Both the position numbers and the translations under genes were made by a program. DNA of 64,000 bases, taken from assembly GCF_026626705.1 (NCBI RefSeq), contig NZ_JAPNKC010000001.1, forward strand, positions 11,494,001 to 11,558,000, written 5' to 3'. Positions 1-7,211 of the stretch are shown here, piece after piece; position 1 is the stretch's first letter; the number at the start of each line of letters is the position of its first letter. Under the pieces are notes generated by a model. That model was not told the DNA's origin. It was given only the letters and a program-made list of their open reading frames with translations, and ran no database searches. Origin of the DNA: Pyxidicoccus sp. MSG2 (GTDB taxonomy: Bacteria > Myxococcota > Myxococcia > Myxococcales > Myxococcaceae).

Positions 1-352
1 TCTCGTGGCTGCACAGCGCGGTGGCCTGCGCCTCGCGGATGAAGCGCCGGGTGACGTCCGGGTCCGTCGTGTGCAGGAACTTGATGGCCACGCGGCGGCC
101 CAGCCGGGTGTCACGCGCGAGGAAGACGGTGCCCATGCCGCCACTGCCGAGCTGGCGGATCAGCTCGTAGTGGTGGATGCGCGTACCGGGCCGGGGCAGG
201 TGCTCCTGTCCCTCCGACGGCGTGTCCCCGTACGACGGGCTGGAGGAGATTTCCCCCGTGCCCGAGCCGGTGTTCGGCGTGAACAGGGAGTCCACGTCGG
301 CGGCGATGGTTCGCTCTTCTGCTTCGAAGGCCACGGCTTCCTCGTGCCCCAC
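1..352 (-). CDS. Ser/Thr protein kinase, N-terminal part (cut by window edge)
   Basis: The first about 117 residues of an eukaryotic-type Ser/Thr kinase are present; the rest lies left of the window. After an acidic, low-complexity leader of about 55 residues comes the start of the kinase domain: the glycine-rich loop GSGGMGTVF (about residues 64-72) and the VAIK lysine (about residue 87). The chosen start is a GTG at 352 with a purine-rich GGAGGGGG upstream; an in-frame TAG lies about 40 bases further up and there is no ATG, so GTGs at 334 or 293 are alternatives. Substrate is unknown. It is divergent from the next gene. Confidence 0.85.
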   Translation of the reverse strand, partial: MGHEEAVAFEAEERTIAADVDSLFTPNTGSGTGEISSSPSYGDTPSEGQEHLPRPGTRIHHYELIRQLGSGGMGTVFLARDTRLGRRVAIKFLHTTDPDVTRRFIREAQATALCSHE

Positions 353-571
353 TGGGCGCTCGTCCCCCTCCCACCGTGGCTTCCAACCTGGAAGACCTTG
401 GTGAAGGGGCTACACGCCGTTTCAGGAATGGCGGCATTTTCATCGTCGCCTCACAGGAACCGCAAGACGCGGAGCGCTAGAGCCCGGTGTGACTTCAAGT
501 GGGGGTCAGCAGGGGAGGGGACGCCTGCTCCACTCATGGCCGGCGAACGCTGGTAGAACGCGCGCCCACCG

Positions 572-1150
572 ATGATTCCCGAGCGCCGCGTGATGACTGG
601 ATGGGGGTCCTGGCTGACACACGGGGTATCCACGATGCTCCCGCTCCTCGTGGTGGCGCTGCCCTCCGCGGCCTCGGCCGCGGAGCCCGTCGACACGCCC
701 TACTACGAGGACCGCCGCGCCCTCTCGCTGATCCTCGGACCGGGCGTCGCGTACACCGAGTACATCGACCGGGGCGACGGCGACGCGGAGAAGGGCGCGG
801 ACGCGCACCTGGACCTCGCGGGCACCCGCACCGTGGGCTACGACGGGGACGAGGTCTTCGTGCTGATCCGCGGCAGCCTGCGCGGGCCGGATCTGTCGTT
901 CGCCGGGGGCTACCGGAACTTCTTCGGTGTCGACGCGTGGCAGACCTTCTTCGACGTGGGCGTCCTCGTGAGGCCGTTTTCTGGGCCGTGGGTGGGGCCT
1001 CGCGTAGGTTTGGGCCTCAGACACACCTTCTCCGAGCGGCTCGCGGTGTTCGGCGGGCTGGGACTCACGCTCGGGTTCGGATCAGGCCTGCGCGGGGATG
1101 CCGAAGCCTTCACCGGGGTGCAGTGGATCTTCCCGGTCGGATCGCAGTGA
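572..1150 (+). CDS. predicted outer-membrane beta-barrel protein
   Basis: 192 residues. An N-terminal hydrophobic stretch ending ASAAEP looks like a signal peptide. The mature part alternates Gly/aromatic and hydrophobic residues (GPGVAYTEY, GLGLRHTF, GGLGLTLGFGSG) and ends in an aromatic-containing strand, as in small outer-membrane barrels. No enzymatic motif is seen. The start is uncertain: ATG 572 gives a long signal peptide with two arginines, ATG 634 a short one without basic residues, and neither has a strong Shine-Dalgarno. Function unknown. Confidence 0.6.
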   Translation: MIPERRVMTGWGSWLTHGVSTMLPLLVVALPSAASAAEPVDTPYYEDRRALSLILGPGVAYTEYIDRGDGDAEKGADAHLDLAGTRTVGYDGDEVFVLIRGSLRGPDLSFAGGYRNFFGVDAWQTFFDVGVLVRPFSGPWVGPRVGLGLRHTFSERLAVFGGLGLTLGFGSGLRGDAEAFTGVQWIFPVGSQ

Positions 1151-1209
1151 AAAAATTGCGATCCCCGAGGTCTGTGAGATGGTGTGCGCATCTGTAGGAG
1201 GTCGCGCAC

Positions 1210-1374
1210 TTGGACATGAATCCCCGCCTCACCTCAGTGGTCTTCCGGCTGAACCGCGAGAAGCTCGATGCCCTGAAGGAGCTGTCGCGCTCCACGCGCA
1301 TCCGTCAGAGCGAGTACCTGCGGGAGGCCATCTCGGACCTGCTGGCGAAGTACGAGGAGCGGCTGGTCGACTGA
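1210..1374 (+). CDS. small ribbon-helix-helix DNA-binding protein
   Basis: 54 residues. The pattern fits a CopG/Arc-type ribbon-helix-helix fold: a short beta strand (TSVVFRLNREKL), helix A (LDALKELSRSTR) and helix B starting with RQSEYLREAI. Proteins of this size dimerise and bind DNA through the strand. The TTG at 1210 sits 8-9 bases after a consensus AGGAGG (about 1196-1201) and is preferred over the in-frame ATG at 1216, which is further away. It is alone between a barrel gene and the converging truA; a target operator cannot be named. Confidence 0.7.
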   Translation: MDMNPRLTSVVFRLNREKLDALKELSRSTRIRQSEYLREAISDLLAKYEERLVD

Positions 1375-1401
1375 CGACCGCTGCTCGGACCCCGCCGCGC
1401 G

Positions 1402-2250
1402 TCACCCCGAAACGAAGGGTGGCTCCAGCGGAAGCCCCGGAGGGTGGAGGCGCTCTGCGGCGGTGAAGGGGTCCAACCCGGGAGGGTAGCGCACCTCCCA
1501 GAGCATCAGGCCATGCGCGGGCGCCTTGAAGCCCTCCACGGCCGACCCCGTCTCCAGCGCCGCCATCCACGCCTCTTCTGGCAGCAGTCCCGCCGCCACC
1601 TTCAGCGCGCTCCCCACGAGGTAGCGCACCTGGTAGCGCGCGAAGCCGTCCCCGCCCAGCTTCGCCTCGTAGAGCCCCCCGCCCAGCGCCTGCAGGGTGG
1701 CGGACTCCAGGGTGCGCGGCTTTCGGGGGCTGGACTTCTCATGGAAGGCGATGAAGTCCCGCGTCCCCACCGCCTGGCCCAGCAGAGCCTCCAGCCGCTC
1801 GGGCGTCACCCGTGCGCCGCGCTGCAAGAGCGGCTCACCGGCGACGTCCAGCGAGTAGGGCGCCCACGCAGCGTCGGGAGTCCCGCCCAGCCGCAGCCGG
1901 TAGCGGTACGCCTTGCCGCTCGCGCTCCACTGCGCATGGAAGGAGCCGGGCCGGCGCACCGCGCACAGTCCCAGGCCATCCGGCAGGCGGGCGGGCAGCC
2001 GCTTCTCCAGCGCTTCCGCCGAGTCCCCCGGCTCCAGCCGCACGCTCACCACCTGCATCCGCGCGTGGACGCCCCTATCTGTGCGCCCCGCAGGCATGAT
2101 GGTGGCCGGCACGCCGACGGACGCCAGCGCCTCCTCGAGCGACGCCTGCACGGTGGGCCCCTCCGGCTGACGCTGGAAGCCACGGAAGTTTCCGCCGCGG
2201 TACCAGATCCACAGTGCGACGGGAATCCGCTTGGAAGTCGATTGGAGCAC
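1402..2250 (-). CDS. truA: tRNA pseudouridine(38-40) synthase TruA
   Basis: 282 residues, normal for the family. TruA converts uridines 38-40 of the tRNA anticodon stem-loop to pseudouridine. The catalytic aspartate lies in the signature AGRTDRGVHA (Asp58). The N-terminal strand with RGGNFRGFQRQP and the C-terminal block with FARYQVRYLVGSAL are typical of the family. It converges on the small ribbon-helix-helix gene (27 bases apart) and its start lies 44 bases from the divergent GYF-domain gene, so the two share a short promoter region. Confidence 0.93.
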   Translation of the reverse strand: MLQSTSKRIPVALWIWYRGGNFRGFQRQPEGPTVQASLEEALASVGVPATIMPAGRTDRGVHARMQVVSVRLEPGDSAEALEKRLPARLPDGLGLCAVRRPGSFHAQWSASGKAYRYRLRLGGTPDAAWAPYSLDVAGEPLLQRGARVTPERLEALLGQAVGTRDFIAFHEKSSPRKPRTLESATLQALGGGLYEAKLGGDGFARYQVRYLVGSALKVAAGLLPEEAWMAALETGSAVEGFKAPAHGLMLWEVRYPPGLDPFTAAERLHPPGLPLEPPFVSG

Positions 2251-2294
2251 GGCGTTGCGAGTGTGTGGGGGAACACGGGATACTCGCGCGCGAA

Positions 2295-3233
2295 ATGGCG
2301 GCCGGACAAGACTTTGTGGTGGATGTGGAAGGACATTGGCTCTTTCGACAGGGGGACCTCGTCCTGGGGCCCGTGAGCGGCGGGCAGATTGTCGAGAAGC
2401 TCGTCTCGGGGGAGCTGACCCCGGACACGCCGGTGGCTCCCGCGGGGGAGCGCCACTTCCAGCGCATGGCGGATGTGGACGCCTTCCGGGTGCACGTGGC
2501 CCGCGCGGAGGCCCGCGCGCGCGTGGACGCCGCCGTCCTGGTGGAGCGCGAGAAGTCCCGCAAGCGGCTGACCTATCTTGGTGCCGGCGCGGGCGTGCTG
2601 GTGGTGCTGCTGGGCGTCGGTGGACTGTGGGTGGCGCGCAACGCCGCCGTCTACGGGTGGCTCGGCGGTGAGGAGGAGTTCGACGGCATCGAGATGGAGC
2701 CGCCCACCATCCGTCTCGCCCAGGCCCGCGCCGACGAGGAGGAACTCTTCGAGTACCCCACCAACGGCACGCGCCGTCCGGGGACGGAGCCGGGCTCCAC
2801 CACGAAGCCCGCCACCGGCACCACCGGCACCACCGGTACCGGCAAGACGGCCGTGGCCTCCGCCACCCGCGCCGACCCGAAGCGCCCGCCGCGCCCGGCC
2901 GGCAGCGTGAGCACGGACCCGGACGGCCTGGAGATGACGCAGCAGTTCGACCAGTCCGCCATCAACCGGGTGGTGGCCGGCAACAAGTCCACGCTCTTCA
3001 AGTGCCTGAAGGACGAGGCCGAGCGCACGCCGGGCCTCTACGCGAAAATCCCCCTGGAGTTCGTCATCGGCAACGACGGCAAGGTGTCCAAGCTCTGGGT
3101 GGACAACCCGCAGTTCAAGAACGGGCCCCTCTACGAGTGCCTCTTCAAGGAACTGCAGAAGTGGCCCTTCCGGGCGTACGAGGGCGAGCGCGCCACGGTG
3201 GGCCTGTCGTTCACCATCGGCAAGCGGGGGTAG
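2295..3233 (+). CDS. GYF_2-like / AgmX-PglI C-terminal domain membrane protein
   Basis: 312 residues from ATG 2295. The N-terminal about 55 residues (LGPVSGGQIVEKLVSGELTP) match the GYF_2-like cytoplasmic module common in myxobacterial signalling proteins. One transmembrane helix follows (about residues 97-118, GAGVLVVLLGVGGLWV). A Thr/Gly/Pro-rich spacer, coded by ACC GGC repeats near 2815-2855, leads to a C-terminal domain (from about residue 215) resembling the AgmX/PglI TonB-C-like domain. The layout suggests a protein spanning the periplasm, cytoplasmic end first. Function is inferred only. An upstream in-frame ATG at 2214 would overlap the start of truA and is rejected. Confidence 0.75.
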   Translation: MAAGQDFVVDVEGHWLFRQGDLVLGPVSGGQIVEKLVSGELTPDTPVAPAGERHFQRMADVDAFRVHVARAEARARVDAAVLVEREKSRKRLTYLGAGAGVLVVLLGVGGLWVARNAAVYGWLGGEEEFDGIEMEPPTIRLAQARADEEELFEYPTNGTRRPGTEPGSTTKPATGTTGTTGTGKTAVASATRADPKRPPRPAGSVSTDPDGLEMTQQFDQSAINRVVAGNKSTLFKCLKDEAERTPGLYAKIPLEFVIGNDGKVSKLWVDNPQFKNGPLYECLFKELQKWPFRAYEGERATVGLSFTIGKRG

Positions 3234-3260
3234 GGACACTTTCTTGCCCACCCCCCGGGC

Positions 3261-3917
3261 ATGGCCGATACCAGGGCCATGTCCGCTGCTTCCGTTGCCG
3301 AGGTCGAGATTGCGAAGAAGGCGCTGAGCGTTCCCCCGGGGACCTTCCGGCACACCGTGCTGGTGGCCGCCAAGCGCTTCAAGTCCACCTGGGCCGAGCT
3401 GGGCCAGTTGCTCGTTCAGGTCCGGGACGAGGCCAAATTCGAGGAGTGGGGCTATCCCACCTTCGAGGCCTACTGTCTCAAGGAGCTGCACATCAAGAAG
3501 CAGACGGCCCTGAAGCTCACCCGGTCGTTCAGCTTCCTGGCCAAGCACGAGCCCGAGGAAGAGCTCAAGGCGCAGGAGTTCCCCGAGAAGGCGCCTGCCT
3601 TCGAGGTGATTGAAGTCCTGGCCGACGCGGAGGAGCGGGGGCAACTCTCACCCACCGAGTACAAGTCCCTCCGCGACAGCATCTGGAGCCCGGAAAAGTC
3701 CCCGACAGAGCTGAAGAAGGAGTTCACCGAGCGCTTCCCGCGCCCGGCCCCCGAGCCCCCGCCGGAGAGCGCCCAGGTGCGCAAGCTGGCGCAGATGGCT
3801 CGGAAGCTCGCCAGTGAGCTGGCGGGGTGCCGTCGGATCCCGAACGCCGTCGCCGAGCGAGCGTCCGCCCTGGCCGAGGACGTGGAGGACATCGCCGCGG
3901 GCGTGACGGACGCCTGA
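3261..3917 (+). CDS. helical protein of unknown function
   Basis: 218 residues, no recognised family. Residues about 40-95 contain a helical block (WAELGQLLVQVRDE, then GYPTFEAYCLKELHIKKQT) with a helix-turn-helix feel, as seen in plasmid or phage DNA-binding proteins; the C-terminal third is a Pro-rich linker plus Ala/Arg-rich amphipathic helices. No signal peptide or membrane segment. An internal ATG at 3279 is also possible; neither start has a strong Shine-Dalgarno. It lies upstream of clpX in the same direction but 223 bases away, with its own putative promoter in between. Confidence 0.6.
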   Translation: MADTRAMSAASVAEVEIAKKALSVPPGTFRHTVLVAAKRFKSTWAELGQLLVQVRDEAKFEEWGYPTFEAYCLKELHIKKQTALKLTRSFSFLAKHEPEEELKAQEFPEKAPAFEVIEVLADAEERGQLSPTEYKSLRDSIWSPEKSPTELKKEFTERFPRPAPEPPPESAQVRKLAQMARKLASELAGCRRIPNAVAERASALAEDVEDIAAGVTDA

Positions 3918-3985
3918 ACCGCTGTTACTGAACGCTGACCCGTGGCCGGGCATGTACGCTCGGCAACGGGCCTGTACCGCCGGGC

Positions 3986-4014
3986 TTCCTGCCCGAAGGG
4001 GAGGGCCCTATAGT
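3986..4014 (+). promoter_or_regulatory. possible sigma-70-type promoter of clpX
   Basis: TTCCTG (3986-3991) and TATAGT (4009-4014) are 17 bases apart, about 125 bases upstream of clpX. The -10 matches well, the -35 poorly. A GGGCCC motif flanks the -10 on both sides. Inferred from sequence only. Confidence 0.3.
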
Positions 4015-4140
4015 GGTTCAGGGCCCCATGTAGGTGGGCCTGACGGCTGTTCGAGACGTGGGCAGGCCGTGAGGGTAGGGGAGCGGTGGACGGCGTAGTA
4101 GGCTCCGGGGGACCCGGGGTCGGCGAACTCGGAGGCGGCA

Positions 4141-5418
4141 GTGAAGAAGGAGCACCACGTCAACCTGTCCTGTTCGTTCTGCGGAAAATCGCAGCGCGAG
4201 GTCCGCAAGCTGATTGCCGGGCCGACGGTCTACATCTGCGACGAGTGCATCAAGCTCTGCAACGACATCATCGCGGATGAGAACGAGCGAGAGGAAGGCA
4301 AGCCCCAGGTCTCCCTGCCGACACCGGCGGAGATCAAGGCGTTCCTCGACGACTACGTCATTGGCCAGGACCAGGCGAAAAAGGTCCTCGCGGTGGCGGT
4401 GTACAACCACTACAAGCGCATCTACCAGAAGAAGCCGGCCGCCCGGCCGCGCCCCGGAGTGAAGAGTCCCGGCGGCGAGGACGTGGAGCTGAGCAAGAGC
4501 AACATCCTGCTCATCGGTCCCACGGGCAGCGGCAAGACGCTGCTGGCCCAGTCCCTGGCGCGCTTCCTCAATGTTCCCTTCACCATCGCCGACGCGACCA
4601 GCCTCACCGAGGCCGGCTACGTGGGCGAGGACGTGGAGAACATCATCCAGAACCTCCTCCACAACGCCGACTACGACGTGGAGAAGGCCGCGCGCGGCAT
4701 CGTCTACATCGACGAGATCGACAAGATTGCCCGCAAGGGTGACATGCCGAGCGCCACCCGCGACGTCGGCGGCGAGGGCGTGCAGCAGGCCCTGCTGAAG
4801 ATCATCGAGGGCACCCGCGCCAACGTCACGCCGCGCGGCGGGAAGAAGTACAACCAGCAGGAGTACGTCCAGGTCGACACGACGAACATCCTCTTCATCT
4901 GCGGCGGTGCCTTCCACGGCATCGACGGCGTCATCAAGCGCCGCGTGGGTGAGAAGGGCCTGGGCTTCGGCGCGAAGATCACCCACCGCGAGGAGCGCAG
5001 CGTGGGCGAATTGCTGGCGCTGACGGAGCCGGAGGACCTGATGAAGTTCGGGATGATTCCCGAGTTCATCGGCCGCCTGCCCATGATCGCCACGCTGAAC
5101 GACCTGAAGGAAGAGGACCTCGTCATCATCCTCTCGCAGCCGAAGAACGCGCTGGTGAAGCAGTACCAGAAGCTCTTCGAGATGGAGAAGGTGAAGCTGA
5201 CCTTCACCAAGGAAGCGCTGCGCGCCATTGCCCGCGAGGCGATGCGCCGTCACTCCGGAGCGCGCGGCCTGCGCGCCATCCTGGAGGACGCGATGCTGGA
5301 GATCATGTACGACGTGCCGTTCCGCGAGGGCGTCAAGGAGTGCAAGATCACCGAGCAGGTGATCACCAAGCACGAGCCTCCGCAGCTCGTGATGGAGAAG
5401 GAGAAGAAGACGGCCTAG
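4141..5418 (+). CDS. clpX: ATP-dependent Clp protease ATP-binding subunit ClpX
   Basis: 425 residues, standard length. ClpX is a hexameric AAA+ unfoldase that feeds substrates to ClpP in the cytoplasm. Visible: the C4 zinc-binding domain (Cys11, 14, 33, 36), Walker A GPTGSGKT (about 125-132), the GYVGED pore loop, Walker [10 protein letters not shown], the IGF-type ClpP-contact loop region and the sensor-2 [13 protein letters not shown] start, 5-6 bases after GGAGG. No clpP or tig gene adjoins it here, unlike in many bacteria. A strong hairpin terminator follows. Confidence 0.97.
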   Translation: MKKEHHVNLSCSFCGKSQREVRKLIAGPTVYICDECIKLCNDIIADENEREEGKPQVSLPTPAEIKAFLDDYVIGQDQAKKVLAVAVYNHYKRIYQKKPAARPRPGVKSPGGEDVELSKSNILLIGPTGSGKTLLAQSLARFLNVPFTIADATSLTEAGYVGEDVENIIQNLLHNADYDVEKAARGIVYIDEIDKIARKGDMPSATRDVGGEGVQQALLKIIEGTRANVTPRGGKKYNQQEYVQVDTTNILFICGGAFHGIDGVIKRRVGEKGLGFGAKITHREERSVGELLALTEPEDLMKFGMIPEFIGRLPMIATLNDLKEEDLVIILSQPKNALVKQYQKLFEMEKVKLTFTKEALRAIAREAMRRHSGARGLRAILEDAMLEIMYDVPFREGVKECKITEQVITKHEPPQLVMEKEKKTA

Positions 5419-5442
5419 CCGCCGCGCTTCTCCTCGAAGCAA

Positions 5443-5478
5443 GAAGGCCCTTCTTCCCAGCCGGGAAGAGGGGCCTTC
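5443..5478. terminator. bidirectional hairpin terminator between clpX and the histidine kinase
   Basis: A 16-bp stem (one G-T pair) pairs 5443-5458 with 5463-5478 around the loop AGCC. It sits between two converging genes and can serve both strands; the T-rich tail is short. Confidence 0.75.
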
Positions 5479-5484
5479 GCTATT

Positions 5485-6861
5485 TCAGGCCGCGGAGGCC
5501 GCGGCGGGGGCGGGCAGGGTGATGATGAACTCGGCGTACTCGCCGGGGGCGCTCTCCACGCGAATCTCGCCGTGGTGCTCCTGGACGATGTCGTGGCACA
5601 GCGACAGGCCCAGGCCGGTGCCCACGCCCGCGGGCTTGGTGGTGAAGAACGGGTCGAAGAGCTTCGCGCGCACGTGCTCGGGGATGCCGGTGCCGTTGTC
5701 GCGCACGCGCAGCTCGACCTTGTCTCCGAGGCGGCGGGTGCGGATGTGGACGGACGGGGTGAAGCCGACGCCGGCCTTCTGCTGCTTCTGCAGCGTCGCG
5801 TAGAAGGCGTTCTCGAGGATGTTGATGAACAGGCGGCTGATGTCGCTGGCCACCAGTTCCACCGTGCCCACGGTGGCGTCCAGCTCGGACTCGGTCTGCA
5901 CGGTGGTGCCGCTCGAGCGGCTGCGCAGCCCCTGCACCGCCAGGCCGAGGCTGTCGCGCACCAGCGTGTTGAAGTCCGCGCGCGAGCGCGTCCCCTCGGA
6001 GCGGCGTGAGTGGCGCAGCATCGTCTTGATGATGTCCGACGCGCGCTTGCCGTGGGTGTGGATGCGCTGCGCATTCTGACGCAGGTCCTCCACGAGCCCC
6101 AGGGTGTCCTCCAGCGCCTCGGCATCCAGCTGGCCGCCCCGTCCGCGCAGCGTCTCCTCCAGCTCGATGGCCAACCGCGTGGACAGGTTGGAGAAGTTGG
6201 TGACGAAGTTGAGCGGGTTCTGCAGCTCATGGGTGATGCCGGCGGTGAGCGCGCCCAGGGACGCGAGCTTGTCCTGCGCCACCAACTGCTGCCGCAACTC
6301 CTCGACGTTGCGCTCCAGCGCCTCGTTCCGCTCCTTCAGGCGGGCGCACAGCGCGGCGTTCTCCAGGCAGACGGCGGCGTGGCGCGACAGCAGGCGCAGC
6401 AACGCCTGCCGCTCGTGCGTGAAGGGCCCGCGTGCGGCGTCGTTCTCCAGGTAGAGCGCGCCGGTGGCCGAGCCCTCCTTCACGAGCGGGCTGCACAGCA
6501 GGGACGCGGGCCGCGCGGCGCGGAGGAAGTAGGGGTCCTCGGAGAAGGCCTCACCGGACGCCATGTCGTGGAGGAGGACCGCCTCGCCCGTGCGCATCAC
6601 GTGGAGGATGACGGAGGCCGGGAGCACGGTGCACGACTCCACCGGCACGGCCTGCTCCACCAGTACGTCCTCGGCCTCCGCCGAGCCCTCGGCCGCGATG
6701 ATCAGGCCCTCGGGTTTCTTCAGGACGAGGACGCCGCGCCGCGCGCCGGTGTGCTCGAGGGCCCAGGTGAGCAGCCTGCCCATCAGCCTGCCCGGGACGA
6801 GCTCGCTGGAGAGCGCGCACGTCAGCTCGATGACAGCCTGGTAGCCGGGGACCTCGGTCAT
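5485..6861 (-). CDS. GAF-domain sensor histidine kinase
   Basis: 458 residues, no transmembrane segment, so cytoplasmic. Order: GAF domain (about 5-175), coiled linker, HisKA dimerisation domain with phospho-acceptor His in THELQNPLNF (about 211), and an HATPase domain with the N box (NILENAFYA), DNGTGIP and GTGLGLSLC. It should autophosphorylate and donate to an unlinked response regulator; none is adjacent. The start ATG 6861 has GGTGGAG just upstream. It is divergent from the kinase-receiver-cyclase gene across 350 bases, so cross-talk is possible but unproven. Confidence 0.88.
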   Translation of the reverse strand: MTEVPGYQAVIELTCALSSELVPGRLMGRLLTWALEHTGARRGVLVLKKPEGLIIAAEGSAEAEDVLVEQAVPVESCTVLPASVILHVMRTGEAVLLHDMASGEAFSEDPYFLRAARPASLLCSPLVKEGSATGALYLENDAARGPFTHERQALLRLLSRHAAVCLENAALCARLKERNEALERNVEELRQQLVAQDKLASLGALTAGITHELQNPLNFVTNFSNLSTRLAIELEETLRGRGGQLDAEALEDTLGLVEDLRQNAQRIHTHGKRASDIIKTMLRHSRRSEGTRSRADFNTLVRDSLGLAVQGLRSRSSGTTVQTESELDATVGTVELVASDISRLFINILENAFYATLQKQQKAGVGFTPSVHIRTRRLGDKVELRVRDNGTGIPEHVRAKLFDPFFTTKPAGVGTGLGLSLCHDIVQEHHGEIRVESAPGEYAEFIITLPAPAAASAA

Positions 6862-7211
6862 TGCTCCACCCGTGCGCGCCCAGGGGCGGCCCCCCGTGAG
6901 GTGCGAGGCTATCCCTGCCTTCCGGGGCTCGCAACCCAACCCGGTGTGGAGGGGGATGGAAGCACCCCGGGGCCCAGCATGCCCGGGCCCGGGCGTCGGG
7001 AATGATCCAGACGCGGGCGCGAGTACGCCGTGTCGGGTAGGGCGCGCTGACGGTGTCCCCTGAATGATCCGCCTGCCCGTCTGGCCAGGAAGGCAGGGTG
7101 ATACCTGCGTGACGCAGTACCCCCGATAGACAGGGTGTGCGAAGATTCGCGCGTCTTTGCGGGAGCCCCCCACTCCCGTCGCACGGGGCGGACCCCCCCG
7201 AGGCCACCACC
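6862..7211. other. 350-base divergent intergenic region
   Basis: Holds no convincing gene. It must contain promoters for the GAF histidine kinase (leftward) and the kinase-receiver-cyclase fusion (rightward), but I cannot place a clear -35/-10 pair. A GC-palindrome (GCCCGGGCCCGGGC, about 6983-6996) and the dyad at 7105-7117 are the only marked structures. Confidence 0.6.
7105..7117. promoter_or_regulatory. perfect 13-base dyad, candidate operator
   Basis: CTGCGT G ACGCAG is a perfect inverted repeat with a one-base centre, 95 bases upstream of the kinase-receiver-cyclase start. The size suits a dimeric regulator, but no regulator is identified. Confidence 0.25.

Noticed and set aside
2815-2855. 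short ACC GGC repeat tract as a phase-variable repeat
   Set aside because: It codes for a Thr/Gly linker in frame and the units are imperfect; no sign of length variation can be read from one sequence.
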